64,000 bases of DNA from Candidatus Hydrogenedentota bacterium. Lineage in GTDB: Bacteria > Hydrogenedentota > Hydrogenedentia > Hydrogenedentales > SLHB01. The notes below the pieces were generated by a model. The model ran no database searches and was not told where the DNA came from. It worked only from the letters and a program-made list of their open reading frames with translations. Both the position numbers and the translations under genes were made by a program. Positions 7,767 to 17,173 of the stretch are shown in pieces; the first letter of the stretch is position 1; every line of letters begins with the position of its first letter. The stretch spans positions 1 through 64,000 of the forward strand of contig JADLGB010000127.1 of the NCBI GenBank assembly GCA_020849535.1, given 5' to 3'.

Positions 7767-9233
7767 TCAAGGCTTCGGCGCATCTATGATTTCAAAGTCT
7801 ACCTTGTTCTGGCTACCCGGCCACCATGTGCACTTAATGACCGTGTCCTTCGCCTTCACTTTGAATGGGAACATTGGCAGCGGACACGAGAGCCGGAATA
7901 TCCCGTTCTGTCCTGGTTCAGGCTTCCACGTGTAGGGCGGCGGGACCGCGTCCGTATCCGGCCGACGGTAGACAAGCCGCGCGACGTTCTTACCGCGCTG
8001 ATCTCTCACGACTATATCCGGTCGTCCCAGATTCCCCAGCCAACAGCCAAACGGCAGCCCGGCGCGATCACGGATCGTCACGTCGGGCATCGCTCCATAA
8101 TCCGCGAATACTCTGGGGACTTGAACTGAAGTCACGAAGGGCGGGCCATATGGAAACTTGACCGTTTCTTTGCTCGGGATCTGCAGCGTGGCACGCCTTC
8201 TCACTGATTCTTCCCAATGCAGGAACTCGAGTGATGCGCTCTTGTCCGGGAGCCTGTATGCACAGTTTGTCACGTGGTACGTGCCTGCAGGCACCTCTAC
8301 TTCCAGAGTTCCGCAAATGGTGATAAGGCCTTTCTCATTGTAGATTCTCAGTTCGCTCGGGGGATCCCTAAACTTTATGCACCCCATTGGCACGTGAGGA
8401 TCTACTACTACCACTTGTTTGCCGCCGTTCTGAATGCGCAACTCCAACCATTTCCCTCCGAAATAGACACGCTCGCCATCGCACGCGATTTCTGGTTCAG
8501 AAGGTTCAATCGCGGCAGGCTCTTGTGTCAGCCATATCTTGTCTCCAAGCTGAAAGGATGTGGTTCGCAAATGCATGCCCCCCGTTTCGCCGAAGGCACC
8601 ATTCATGTGAGTGTCAGTAAGTGTAATCCAGCAACGATGACCGGAAAGTGTGAACTGACCTTCGTAAACCCCGGCAGGAGCAGCATTCGCAAGGAGATAG
8701 GTGGATTCTCTCGTGCTGGCGTACAACCAGAATCTGAAGTGATAGGAATCGGATGCAGTACCGGATGAGGAGATTTCAATGACGCCGAAATCAATCGTCA
8801 TGAGTCGTTCAAAGGGGCCACCCGTCGACTCTTCGGGCTTCACCTGGCTCTGCACGTCGATGACCGGATCATCCAGCAGATCAGCGTTGTTGTTGGCATC
8901 CACGTAGAGCTTGTCGTAACCAGTTCCCGTTCCCTTCGACTCATCGAGGGCGAGGAGCGGTGCAGCGATCGGGTCTTCAAATGGCAAGACTGCAAACTGA
9001 GGATGGTCGGAAACGAAGTCCGGCAATCTTGTCTGAGGGCGGGGAGGTTTGTCGCTTAGATCCAATTGACGTGCGGGCATGGACTTCTGCTCATTGGGGT
9101 CCGCTTGCCGATACACAAGGTCGCACTGCGCCAGAATGTCTTCCTGTGCATAGGCGTTCGGTATGCACCCGGGAATGCAGGAGATGACCGTGAAGAGCAT
9201 CGTCCACCAATTCAAACGAGGGAAGTCGCGCAT
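7767..9233 (-). CDS. Exported protein of unknown function
   Basis: This 488-aa protein has an N-terminal signal (WWTMLFTVISCIPGCIPNAYA-Q); the CIPGC part could also act as a lipobox. I do not recognise the family. Residues ~40-60 are polar and proline-rich (SMPARQLDL ... PRPQTRLPDF). A segment LYVDANNNADLLDDPVID resembles the 'DxNxDGxLxDDP' strings found in exported Planctomycetes-type proteins. The rest is predicted beta-rich, with paired cysteines at several points (GHRCWI, IACDGE, PMGCIKF, ITICGT, VTNCAYRL). The start at 9233 follows GGGAGGGCACCAG. It stands alone, convergent with the YeeE-type pair. It is probably periplasmic or extracellular. Confidence 0.6.
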   Translation of the reverse strand: MRDFPRLNWWTMLFTVISCIPGCIPNAYAQEDILAQCDLVYRQADPNEQKSMPARQLDLSDKPPRPQTRLPDFVSDHPQFAVLPFEDPIAAPLLALDESKGTGTGYDKLYVDANNNADLLDDPVIDVQSQVKPEESTGGPFERLMTIDFGVIEISSSGTASDSYHFRFWLYASTRESTYLLANAAPAGVYEGQFTLSGHRCWITLTDTHMNGAFGETGGMHLRTTSFQLGDKIWLTQEPAAIEPSEPEIACDGERVYFGGKWLELRIQNGGKQVVVVDPHVPMGCIKFRDPPSELRIYNEKGLITICGTLEVEVPAGTYHVTNCAYRLPDKSASLEFLHWEESVRRRATLQIPSKETVKFPYGPPFVTSVQVPRVFADYGAMPDVTIRDRAGLPFGCWLGNLGRPDIVVRDQRGKNVARLVYRRPDTDAVPPPYTWKPEPGQNGIFRLSCPLPMFPFKVKAKDTVIKCTWWPGSQNKVDFEIIDAPKP

Positions 9234-9440
9234 CTGGTGCCCTCCCAACCGCATCAGGGGCCACGTGCAGACTGAAATACATATCGAGACTCGCAACATA
9301 TCTATGCCGCCAAGGTCGTCAGAGTTCCATGAGCGGGTTTGGAGTTGCGATGGCAGTGGCAGTCACCGGGCGCGACAGACCTCCTGGAACGCTCACTGCC
9401 AATAAATGTCTCGCCTATTGGCCTTTACTGCCAGTGACCC

Positions 9441-9896
9441 TCACACGCCGAATTGCCTGAAATGGTGAATAAGGTGCAGGGCGTGGACGCGCCGCCAGTA
9501 CTGGAGTGTGAGGGGGCCGAGCAGGGGGCTGATGGTCTTGCGCGCGGGGTCCGCGTCCGCGGCATCGATGAAACGCTGCAGGGTGCCGAGAGCTTTCGCA
9601 CGTTCGGCTTCGAGAGTTTCCGTGGGTTCCGGGGTCCATTCGTCCGGCGCTTTGAGCTTGCCGCCGGGCCAGCGCGTGATGACGTGAAAGGCGAGGAATT
9701 TGCCCACGGTGCGCATGATCACGTTGCTGGTGTCGGTGACCGGAACTTCACCCAGTGAGACGGCGACGGCAAAATCCAGGTGGGCCATGAGTCCCGCGGG
9801 GGTCAACTTGCCCCACTTCGGGCGCGCGTCCGCGGGAATGGATTCGAGGCGTTGCTTGAAGTGATCGAATGTGGCGCGATCCAATTGGTGCGGCAT
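9441..9896 (-). CDS. DUF1569 (DinB-like four-helix) protein
   Basis: This is a 151-aa protein with the helical pattern of the DUF1569/DinB-like superfamily: FDHFKQRLESIPADARPKWGKLTPAGLMAHLDFAVAVSLGE at the start, GPLTLQYWRRVHALHLIHHFRQFGV at the end. The histidines in MAHLDF and in LHLIHHFRQFG are at the positions of the DinB-type metal site. The biochemical role of the family is not settled; thiol-transferase-like functions have been suggested for relatives. The ATG at 9896 was chosen because the DinB-like helix starts there and GGAGAGGGAAGCTCC lies before it. It is divergent from carA and has no partner gene. Confidence 0.8.
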   Translation of the reverse strand: MPHQLDRATFDHFKQRLESIPADARPKWGKLTPAGLMAHLDFAVAVSLGEVPVTDTSNVIMRTVGKFLAFHVITRWPGGKLKAPDEWTPEPTETLEAERAKALGTLQRFIDAADADPARKTISPLLGPLTLQYWRRVHALHLIHHFRQFGV

Positions 9897-10044
9897 GGAG
9901 CTTCCCTCTCCTCTTCGAAACTGGCGCATACACGAAGCGCGCCTTGCAGATACGAGGATCATAGATCATAGGATGGGGATCCTCTCAAGCCTGCTGAGAA
10001 AACGACTGATGTGCGGGACCTACCGCTTGCGAAAGTGTCTTTCA

Positions 10045-10080
10045 GTCCGATCCGACGGATCCGTCCGATCGGTCCGATTC
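10045..10080. repeat. Short tandem array, four 9-bp units (GTCCGATNN)
   Basis: Four contiguous nonamers, GTCCGATCC, GACGGATCC, GTCCGATCG and GTCCGATTC, lie between the DUF1569 gene and carA. The second unit is a diverged or partly inverted copy. It may affect the carA leader, which has no other clear promoter. Confidence 0.6.
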
Positions 10081-10159
10081 TTTGCAGGATTCTCCGGCTC
10101 ATTTGAAGAATGGCGCGTGGTTCTGGTATCTTTCTGCCAATTTGCCGCGCAAGAGGATT

Positions 10160-11260
10160 ATGTCCGTGAAAGCAATTCTCGCACTCGAAAACGGTGCTGT
10201 GTTTGAGGGCCGGGCCGTGGGCGCCGAAGGGGAATCCTTCGGCGAACTGGTATTCAATACGAGCATGATGGGCTACCAGGAGATCCTGACGGACCCGTCG
10301 TACGCGGGCCAGATCGTCACGATGACCTATCCCCTGATCGGCAACTACGGGGTGAATCCCGAGGATGTCGAATCCCGCAAGCCGTTCGTCGAAGGTTTCG
10401 TGATGCGGGAATGCTGCTTCGAGCCCAGCAACTGGCGCGCTAAGCAGACCCTTCCGGAGTACTTGCGCGAGCACGGCATCGTTGCCATCGACGGCGTGGA
10501 CACGCGCAAGATCACGAAGATCCTCCGCACGGAGGGCGCGAAGAAGTCCGTCATCAGCACCGTCGATTCCAATCACGATAGCCTCGTCCAGAAGGCCATC
10601 GACTCGCAGGACATGGCCGGCAGCGATTACGTGAAGGCGGTCAGCGTCAAAGAGCCCTATGAGTGGAATCCAAACTTCAAAGGCAAGTACCGCGTGGTCG
10701 CTTTCGACTACGGGATCAAATACAACATCTTGCGCCTGCTGGAAGTGGCCGGGTGCAAGGTAATCGTCATGCCCGCGACGGCCACCGCGGAAGAGGCCCT
10801 CGCGCAAAGACCCGACGGCATCTTCTTGTCAAACGGCCCCGGCGATCCCGCCGCATTGCCGTATATCTATCCGACCGTGCAAGGGCTCTTCGGAAAGAAA
10901 CCTATCTTCGGTATCTGCCTTGGACACCAGATTCTCGGGCATGCCTTTGGGGGGACGACGTTCAAACTAAAATTCGGTCACCGCGGCGGGAACCAGCCCG
11001 TGATGAACCACATTACGGGGCAGGTCGAGATCAGCGCGCAGAATCACGGGTTCGCCGTCGACCCGGACTCCGTGGACAAATCAAAGGTGACCATCACGCA
11101 CACGAACCTTAATGACGGTTCGGTGGAAGGCATGGAACACAAGGAACTGCCCGTGTTCAGCGTGCAATACCATCCCGAGTCGTCGCCCGGCCCCCACGAC
11201 AGCCGCTACCTCTTCGAGCGCTTCATCCGCATGATGGACGAGGCCAGATCCGGCAATTGA
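10160..11260 (+). CDS. carA: Carbamoyl-phosphate synthase small subunit
   Basis: This 366-aa protein has full length for CarA. It is the glutaminase of carbamoyl phosphate synthase; it releases ammonia from glutamine and passes it to CarB for carbamoyl phosphate, the precursor of arginine and pyrimidines. The N-terminal CPSase domain is typical ([35 protein letters not shown]). The C-terminal class I amidotransferase has the nucleophile loop FGICLGHQ (Cys253) and the partners VQYHPE (His338, Glu340). The start at 10160 follows AAGAGGATT and matches known CarA N-termini; an upstream ATG in frame would add 26 unlike residues. carB is not adjacent: the next gene is convergent, so the pair is split in this genome. 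Confidence 0.96.
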   Translation: MSVKAILALENGAVFEGRAVGAEGESFGELVFNTSMMGYQEILTDPSYAGQIVTMTYPLIGNYGVNPEDVESRKPFVEGFVMRECCFEPSNWRAKQTLPEYLREHGIVAIDGVDTRKITKILRTEGAKKSVISTVDSNHDSLVQKAIDSQDMAGSDYVKAVSVKEPYEWNPNFKGKYRVVAFDYGIKYNILRLLEVAGCKVIVMPATATAEEALAQRPDGIFLSNGPGDPAALPYIYPTVQGLFGKKPIFGICLGHQILGHAFGGTTFKLKFGHRGGNQPVMNHITGQVEISAQNHGFAVDPDSVDKSKVTITHTNLNDGSVEGMEHKELPVFSVQYHPESSPGPHDSRYLFERFIRMMDEARSGN

Positions 11261-11289
11261 CGCGCACCAGCATGACCGCGTCTGGAGTT

Positions 11290-11307
11290 GCAGGCGAGGA
11301 CGCCTGC
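11290..11307. repeat. Repeat C-like hairpin between convergent carA and photolyase genes
   Basis: GCAGGCG-AGGA-CGCCTGC is a perfect 7-bp stem with a 4-base loop. It is a variant of the GGCGAGGGCGCC repeat found at 48507, 48626, 49941 and 58001-58282. Its place between two gene ends suits a terminator, but no T-run follows. Confidence 0.5.
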
Positions 11308-11329
11308 GCTACACGGACCCACTCAATCT

Positions 11330-12769
11330 CTACTGGGAGTTCTTGATCGTTTTGTAGGCTTCGAGTGCGCGCGCGCGGGCTTCGCTGTGGTCCACGATGG
11401 GATGGGGATAATTCCTCCCGAGCGCGACTTCCGCCTCCTTCAGCACAGCGGAAGGCGCATCCCAGGGCTTGTGAATCCATTTCGCGGGAAGCTGCGCCAG
11501 TTCCGGCACCCATTGCCGCACATAGGCGCCGTCCGGGTCGAACTTCTCGCCCTGCGAGACCGGATTGAAGATGCGGAAGTACGGCGCGGCATCGGCCCCA
11601 CACCCTGCCGTCCACTGCCAACCCTGCGTGTTGTTCGCGAGGTCCGCATCCACGAGCGTGTCCCAGAACCAGCGGGCACCTTCGTCCCAGGGAATCAAGA
11701 GGTCCTTGGTGAGAAACGAAGCGGCCACCATGCGCACACGGTTGTGCATCCAACCGGTTGTCCACAGTTCCCTCATGCCCGCGTCCACGATAGGATACCC
11801 GGTCTGTCCGCGCTGCCACGCCTTCAAGGCGCGCGTATCTTCCGCCCACGGGAAGTTCCTGAACGCGGCCCGCAACGGTTCATCGCACACCTGAGGGAAA
11901 TGATAGAGCAGGTGATGTGAAAACTCGCGCCATCCGATTTCGGGCAAGAACTTCTCCGCGCCTTTAGTCGCGTTTGGAGCGAGTGCATGCTTCATTGCGT
12001 GCCAGATTTGTCGCGGACCGATCTCCCCAAAATGGAGATGTGGCGACAGCCGTGAGGTTCCCGGAATGGCAGGACAATCGCGGTCGTCCGTGTAGTTCGC
12101 TATCGCATCATCAAGAAATGCCTCCAGGCGATTCGCCGCTCCAACTTCACCAGGCGTCCACGCCGCGCGAATGCCGCCGGCCCAATTGAATGCCGGTTCC
12201 AGCCCCAGTGCGGCTATGGGTTCGGTCGCGGGCCAGGACTCCGGCGCGGCAAGCTTCGCCGGTGTGGGCAAAGGGTCCGATGGCTCCTCCGCGGCCAGGC
12301 ACGCGCGCCAGAACGGCGTGAACACCTGGTAAGGTCCGCCTTGCTTGGTCAGCACGTCCCACGGTTCAAACAACAGCGCGCCGTTGAGACTCTCCGCGCA
12401 CAGCCCATCTGTGCGCAACGCGGTCTTGATGGCCTCGTCGCGTCTCCGCACGGCGGGCTCGTAGCGGCGGTTCCAGTAGATGGCGTCGGCGCCAGTTTCC
12501 CGGAACAGCATTTGCAGTGTTTCCAAGGAGGGCCCGTGCCGTACGATCAGCCGCGAGCGTTTGTGTTTGAGCGACAATGACAGCGCGCACAACGATTGAT
12601 GCAGCCAGAAATCGCTCGCCGCGCCTGGGGCCCAAGGGTATTCTTCCCCAGGCGCGTAGATATACACGGGAATTACCGGACCACCGCGTTGCACGGCGGC
12701 CGCGAGGGCGGGATTGTCCTCGAGACGAAGGTCCAACCGAAACCAGACCAATGATGGAGCGTTGCTCAT
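11330..12769 (-). CDS. phr: Deoxyribodipyrimidine photolyase (cryptochrome/photolyase family)
   Basis: This is a 479-aa protein, the full length of a class I photolyase. It repairs cyclobutane pyrimidine dimers with blue light, using FADH- and an antenna cofactor. The N-terminal Rossmann domain begins with SLVWFRLDLRLEDNPAL. The FAD-binding helical domain carries the family signature: YHFPQVCDEPLRAAF, GQTGYPIVDAGMRELW, GWMHNRVRMVAASFLTKDL and ADLANNTQGWQWTAGCG, followed by RIFNPVSQGEKFDPDG. The Asn in NNTQGWQW and the Trp residues used for electron transfer are present. A DASH-type cryptochrome is less likely, because the CPD-photolyase C-terminal motif is kept. It is followed 24 nt upstream on the same strand by the alpha/beta hydrolase gene, possibly one transcript. 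Confidence 0.95.
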   Translation of the reverse strand: MSNAPSLVWFRLDLRLEDNPALAAAVQRGGPVIPVYIYAPGEEYPWAPGAASDFWLHQSLCALSLSLKHKRSRLIVRHGPSLETLQMLFRETGADAIYWNRRYEPAVRRRDEAIKTALRTDGLCAESLNGALLFEPWDVLTKQGGPYQVFTPFWRACLAAEEPSDPLPTPAKLAAPESWPATEPIAALGLEPAFNWAGGIRAAWTPGEVGAANRLEAFLDDAIANYTDDRDCPAIPGTSRLSPHLHFGEIGPRQIWHAMKHALAPNATKGAEKFLPEIGWREFSHHLLYHFPQVCDEPLRAAFRNFPWAEDTRALKAWQRGQTGYPIVDAGMRELWTTGWMHNRVRMVAASFLTKDLLIPWDEGARWFWDTLVDADLANNTQGWQWTAGCGADAAPYFRIFNPVSQGEKFDPDGAYVRQWVPELAQLPAKWIHKPWDAPSAVLKEAEVALGRNYPHPIVDHSEARARALEAYKTIKNSQ

Positions 12770-12793
12770 CGCAGTCCCCTATTCCGGATCTTC

Positions 12794-13852
12794 CTATTTG
12801 TAGTCCAACTTCACGGTATGCCGGCTATAGTGCTCCAGCACCGCGGAGCGGAGATACATTCTCGCACACGGGGAGTCCTTCAAGTAAGCGTCCCAGAAGG
12901 CCACGCTCACGATACGCGTGTAGTCGAATATGCCCACTTGGTCCAGCGGAGGCGCGAACGACGCGAGATACCGCGCGAGGCGGCGCAGCACCCGCGCACA
13001 CGTGCCGCGCCGCGCGGGATCGCGCAAAGGGATGTCAAAGAGCGGCCCGATATACGACATGTGATTCGCACCTCGCAGATAGGCGAGATACTTGTCACCG
13101 TCCGGCGCAAAGGCATAGGGCTCCGTCCTCCACATGGGATCGAGTGACCAATCCGGAGGCGGGTCGTGCGACCCAGCGAGCACCATCATCGGGCGTGACA
13201 AATCGCGGAACGAATCGCTGGTCAGGCCCTTCGTGTCGCGTCCCGGCCCCGAGATCACAAGAAAGGCGCGCGGCCGCGGATCGGCGAAGCGATACGTTGC
13301 GCCTTCCTTGTCCACAAGCGTTGCCCCCGCCAGCAGTAGCGCGGTGTATGCTCCGAATGAATGGCCTGCGATGCCAATGCGGTCCGTGTCCACACGTCCT
13401 GCACAACCGGGCACATGCTCATGAAGGCGCGGCAACGTATCCAGCACGAGCCGCATGTCGTCGGTGCGTTCGTTCCAGGCGCTCGGCCCTTGGGTGATTG
13501 GGCGCAGGAGCTCCTTGCCGAGACGATGCAGACTCCGTTCGATGAGCGGCCGTTCGCCAAAGTAGTGCGTTGGGAGCAGTACCACGTAGCCGTGGCTGGC
13601 CCACTGTCTCATAAGGTGCGGCGAACTGTCGTTCGAGTCTCCCGCGCCGTGCGAGAACAGAATCGCTGGAAAGGCTCCCCCTCCGTCGGGCATGTAGATT
13701 TTGAGGGGCACGTCTTTGCCGCGCCTCTCATCGTGGATTTCCACCTCGGGAACGACATGAACGGGGAATGGCCCGAGGCCCAGGAAACGGCGCGTCAATG
13801 CGTCCGGCCGTTCGTCGAAGGATGGACCGGTGACCGGTTCCGTCGGGTTCAT
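12794..13852 (-). CDS. Alpha/beta hydrolase, platelet-activating-factor acetylhydrolase-like
   Basis: This 352-aa protein has the nucleophile elbow GIAGHSFGAYTALLL (Ser of GHSFG), an oxyanion-side motif PAILFSHGAGDSNDSSPHLMRQWASHGYVVLLPTHYF, and later aspartate and histidine candidates (LAGSHD, GANHMSY). The pattern resembles predicted dienelactone hydrolases and PAF-acetylhydrolase II-like proteins of bacteria. The substrate is unknown; an ester or lipid is likely. There is no clear signal peptide from the chosen start. That start (13852) has GGAG at the right distance. A longer frame would run into the divergent patatin gene. It ends 24 nt before the photolyase start on the same strand. Confidence 0.8.
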   Translation of the reverse strand: MNPTEPVTGPSFDERPDALTRRFLGLGPFPVHVVPEVEIHDERRGKDVPLKIYMPDGGGAFPAILFSHGAGDSNDSSPHLMRQWASHGYVVLLPTHYFGERPLIERSLHRLGKELLRPITQGPSAWNERTDDMRLVLDTLPRLHEHVPGCAGRVDTDRIGIAGHSFGAYTALLLAGATLVDKEGATYRFADPRPRAFLVISGPGRDTKGLTSDSFRDLSRPMMVLAGSHDPPPDWSLDPMWRTEPYAFAPDGDKYLAYLRGANHMSYIGPLFDIPLRDPARRGTCARVLRRLARYLASFAPPLDQVGIFDYTRIVSVAFWDAYLKDSPCARMYLRSAVLEHYSRHTVKLDYK

Positions 13853-14012
13853 GCCAATCTCCAGAGTCTCGACGCCAATCGGAAGCCTGATGAGAATCCC
13901 AGACTTGACAGCTCCGGTCAACTCTCCCCACACTGCAACGCGAAGTGACAACGGAACGCCGGGAGTACCTGCACTGAGATCCTTAACAGAAAAGCACTCG
14001 GCCGGCTTTGGG

Positions 14013-15617
14013 ATGTCGCGCGTCGTCTTGATTGCGGCGTTGGCCGCCTGCATGCTGCCGGGGTGCGGCGCCTTGCGCTATGCGGACTACAAGCTGCCCG
14101 CCGTGCGCTTTGACCGCGCCATGAACGGCCCGCTCCCAAGCGCGGACAGTGAAGCCGCGCGGAACGCCGTGGCACGATGGCAACAGATGGACGAGGCGCA
14201 GCGCGCACAGTATCCGACACCCTACCACGCTTACGTGAACACCCCCGCACCCGGGACATTCGAGGGCGGCTACACCGTCGCGGCGGCCTTCTCGGGAGGC
14301 GGCACGCGCGGCGTCGTGTTCGGAGCCGAGTGCGTGCGCCTGCTGCGGGAACTGGGTCCCATCCACATCGAACGCGCCGAAAGAAGCGAGGCCATCGACC
14401 TCTTCAGCGAACTCGACTATATATCCGGCGTGTCCACGGGCGCGGTGCCTGCCGCGCTGCTCGCACTTTCCTACGGCGAGCATTGTCCCGAGGCGATGCG
14501 TCTCGAGCATTGGCCTGATTGTCTCAACGCGAACGTCTCCGGTGTGGGCTGGCGGCATCTGGCCGCCCGCCCCGACAAGCTGGTGCGCAATCTCGCATTT
14601 GATATCAACACCCGGAGCGCCCTGGCGGGCGCGATCGCTGCCACGTTCTTTGAAGGAAAAGCGGGCTATCCGGCGAGCGGACTCACCTTCGGAGACCTGC
14701 CCCAACGTCCCGTACTCATCATCGGCGCAACCATCATCAACGACCCCGGCGTGCCCCTCATGGAGACGCGGCTGCCCTACCGCTACGCCTTGGATGAGCG
14801 GCCGCAGTACCCTTGGCAAACGCGTCTGCAGAGCTTCGAGACATTTCACACGGATCCCATGTCATATCCACTGGGTATGGCGTCGTGTGACAGTTCCTCC
14901 TTCCCCGGGAATGTGCGTTCCGGCCTGCTGGCCGTCCATCCTGAACAGGATTGGGTCTATGAGGGTCTCGATACGGCCGCGATGGAGCGCATGCGCGCGG
15001 CCCGGGCGCAGCTTGGATATGAGGGCGTATACAGCATCAAGGACGGCGGTCTGGTCGACAATCGCGGTGCGTACTGCATTCACCGTTTGTATGAACGAAT
15101 CAGCAAGGACCGAACGGACGGCGCACGGCCGCTGCTGATCGGGCTCGACGCGGGATTCCTCGAAGTGCGCTCACCCAAGCCGGGTGACCGGCTCTTGAAG
15201 AAGAGCTGGATGGACGAACTTCAGGCCTCGATGCGCACGTCCTGGCAGACCGGCCAGGACGGGTATAACCAGCTCGTCGAGGCCGCTGCGGCACAGCGGA
15301 CCTATGATTACGTGCGATTCCGCCTCACGTCCTGGGTGCGGTTCATGGCCTCCGAGGCCAGCGTGGACAACTCGCCGGAGGGGGCGCACCTGCTGACGCT
15401 GTGCCATGAGGAACCACTTGTCGGAACCCCCGAAACCCTGCTCCACGTCGTGCGGAACATCGGCACCAAGTTCTCGCGCCTGACGCCGCAAGAATTGGCG
15501 GCGACCAAACTTTGCGCCCGCTTCGCCGTGTGGCTCGAACGCGACGCTCTACTGACCTGGGTCCGCGATAATAACGGCGGCGCAAAAGCCAGTTGGACCC
15601 AAACGCCGAAGAACTGA
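14013..15617 (+). CDS. Patatin-like phospholipase lipoprotein
   Basis: This 534-aa protein has a lipoprotein signal with lipobox LPGC (Cys18). The patatin domain shows the oxyanion hole GGGTRG (95-100), the nucleophile GVSTG (Ser141) and the dyad Asp in DGGLVDN (Asp344). The family cleaves acyl esters of phospholipids. The lipid anchor places it at the cell envelope. The start at 14013 was chosen because the signal peptide begins there; the frame upstream overlaps the divergent hydrolase and reads poorly as protein. A ribosome-binding site is weak (GGCTTTGGG). About 160 bases separate it from the divergent alpha/beta hydrolase, so the two lipolytic-type genes may share a control region. Repeat B follows downstream. 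Confidence 0.88.
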   Translation: MSRVVLIAALAACMLPGCGALRYADYKLPAVRFDRAMNGPLPSADSEAARNAVARWQQMDEAQRAQYPTPYHAYVNTPAPGTFEGGYTVAAAFSGGGTRGVVFGAECVRLLRELGPIHIERAERSEAIDLFSELDYISGVSTGAVPAALLALSYGEHCPEAMRLEHWPDCLNANVSGVGWRHLAARPDKLVRNLAFDINTRSALAGAIAATFFEGKAGYPASGLTFGDLPQRPVLIIGATIINDPGVPLMETRLPYRYALDERPQYPWQTRLQSFETFHTDPMSYPLGMASCDSSSFPGNVRSGLLAVHPEQDWVYEGLDTAAMERMRAARAQLGYEGVYSIKDGGLVDNRGAYCIHRLYERISKDRTDGARPLLIGLDAGFLEVRSPKPGDRLLKKSWMDELQASMRTSWQTGQDGYNQLVEAAAAQRTYDYVRFRLTSWVRFMASEASVDNSPEGAHLLTLCHEEPLVGTPETLLHVVRNIGTKFSRLTPQELAATKLCARFAVWLERDALLTWVRDNNGGAKASWTQTPKN

Positions 15618-15650
15618 CCCACAGACTACCACTATACGCCAAGGAGCGCC

Positions 15651-15854
15651 TCTTCCGTACTGCCTCGCTCTCCGAGCGCGGCAGCAAAGCGCCACGTTCA
15701 ACAGAGGACCTCTACGCCGGCCAGACTTCTTGGCGTCTCTGCGCCTTGGCGAGAGCGTAGTGTTGCAGAAGGTGAATGGATTGGAACTGCTGCGGTCTCG
15801 GGAGCACCCAACGTCTTGTGCTGCCGCGATCGGAGAGCGAGGCAGTACGGAAGA
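15651..15854. repeat. Repeat B, inverted pair, with a nonamer-like string between
   Basis: One copy (15651-15686, reading CCGTACTGCCTCGCTCTCCG) and an inverted copy (15817-15854) flank about 130 bases without a gene. The unit is itself a hairpin: CTGCC, then GCTC-GGA-GAGC, then GGCAG. Other copies lie at 48392-48430 and 50007-50066. Between the arms, TTGGCGTCT-CTGCGCCTT-GGCGAGAGC (15730-15756) has a 9-base rhythm. These elements make up most of the gene-free stretch 15618-16096. Confidence 0.7.
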
Positions 15855-15881
15855 CGGGCAGCGCGGCATGATTGGGCGAAG

Positions 15882-15911
15882 TTGACACACTGTCAGCCAC
15901 AATGGCAGAGT
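15882..15911 (+). promoter_or_regulatory. Possible sigma-70 promoter of the glycine cleavage operon
   Basis: A perfect -35 box TTGACA (15882-15887) is followed by a poor -10 box (CAGAGT, 18-nt spacing). It is the best candidate upstream of gcvT, with a leader of about 180 nt. No glycine riboswitch pattern is visible in that leader. Confidence 0.35.
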
Positions 15912-16096
15912 ATGCCCTTGAACGGCCCGCCGTGACTGGCGACTCGACGTGGAACTGACCACGGGGAAGCGGCGCGGCCGATGGATCATGCCGATCGCCT
16001 GGGCACGACAGCGCTGCGGAAATGCAAGGTTCCCGGTTGTCGCGATCACTGACTGGATGCGCTCGCGCTACGGCCACGCGCATCTGGAGGCGTAGC

Positions 16097-17161
16097 ATGC
16101 GGCAGACCCCCCTTTACGACGAACACGTCTCCTTGGGCGGAAAGGTCGTTGACTTTCACGGATGGGCGCTCCCTGTCCAGTTCAGCGGCATCGTGCAGGA
16201 GCACCTCCATACCCGCACCAAGGCCGCCCTCTTCGACTGTTCCCACATGGGAGAGTTCCGCATCCACGGGAAAGACGCGGTGCGCGCATATGCGCGGCTG
16301 GTGTGTTCCGATCCCGAAGGCCTGCCCCTTGGCCGGGGCCGCTATGGGGCCGTGCTCAATGAGAACGGCGGCATCATCGATGATATTATCACGATCCGGC
16401 TCGCCGAGGATGAGTGGTTTGTGGTGACCAACGCCGGCCCGCTCGAAAAGGTCTCGCAAATGTTCTGCGGCGCGCACACCGGCATCGAAGACGTTTCGGA
16501 CGCCACGGCCAAGATCGATATCCAGGGTCCATCCGCACGTGATGTGCTCGTACGGGAGATTCCCGAAGCCGCTGGTTTGAAGTATTTCAATGCGCGCCCG
16601 GCGCGATGGAAGAACGTCGATCTTGTCCTCTCGCGGACGGGGTACACAGGCGAGCTGGGATTTGAGCTGTTTGTTCCCGAAGCGGCCGCGGTAGACCTGT
16701 GGCGCGCCTTGCTGTCGCACGACGGGGTAATACCCGCCGGCCTGGGCGCGCGCGACACATTGCGCACCGAACTCGGATACTTGTTGTCCGGCCAGGATTT
16801 TGATGAATCCCGGACGCCGCTTGAAGCGAAGATGGACTCCTTCATTGCGTGGGATACCGAATTCACCGGCAAGGAGGCCCTGTTGGAGCAGCGGTCCCAG
16901 GGCGGTTATGCTGTAATCGCCGCGATTAAGACCGGGGATCGGCGTGCGCCGCGACACGAGTTTGACGTCAAACAGGAGAGCGCCGTGGTGGGTCGCGTGA
17001 CGAGCGGGACCTTTGGTCCCAGTGTGGGACACGGCGTCGGCTTGGCCTACGTTACCCAGGAACTCGCCACACCTGGACGCGCACTGACGGCCGGACCCAA
17101 GGATTTGCCGATTGTGACAACATCACTCCCGTTTTACACGGCGGGTACGTGCAGGAAGTAA
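16097..17161 (+). CDS. gcvT: Glycine cleavage system T protein (aminomethyltransferase)
   Basis: This 354-aa protein has the normal length of GcvT. It moves the aminomethyl carbon from lipoylated GcvH to tetrahydrofolate, giving 5,10-methylene-THF and ammonia. Diagnostic stretches are TPLYDEHVSLGGKVVDFHGWALPVQF, AALFDCSHMGEFRIHGKDA, GGIIDDIITIRL, SRTGYTGELGFELF and LGARDTLRTELGYLLSGQD; the last contains the conserved Asp-Arg region near the folate pocket. The ATG at 16097 has GGAGG nine bases upstream. It is first in an operon with gcvH, gcvPA, gcvPB and a lipoate ligase. Confidence 0.97.
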   Translation: MRQTPLYDEHVSLGGKVVDFHGWALPVQFSGIVQEHLHTRTKAALFDCSHMGEFRIHGKDAVRAYARLVCSDPEGLPLGRGRYGAVLNENGGIIDDIITIRLAEDEWFVVTNAGPLEKVSQMFCGAHTGIEDVSDATAKIDIQGPSARDVLVREIPEAAGLKYFNARPARWKNVDLVLSRTGYTGELGFELFVPEAAAVDLWRALLSHDGVIPAGLGARDTLRTELGYLLSGQDFDESRTPLEAKMDSFIAWDTEFTGKEALLEQRSQGGYAVIAAIKTGDRRAPRHEFDVKQESAVVGRVTSGTFGPSVGHGVGLAYVTQELATPGRALTAGPKDLPIVTTSLPFYTAGTCRK

Positions 17162-17173
17162 GGAGCGAACGAC

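Noticed and set aside
15618-16096. Possible glycine riboswitch before gcvT
   Set aside because: The leader lacks the paired aptamer motifs expected for glycine riboswitches; it is filled with repeat B and a possible promoter.
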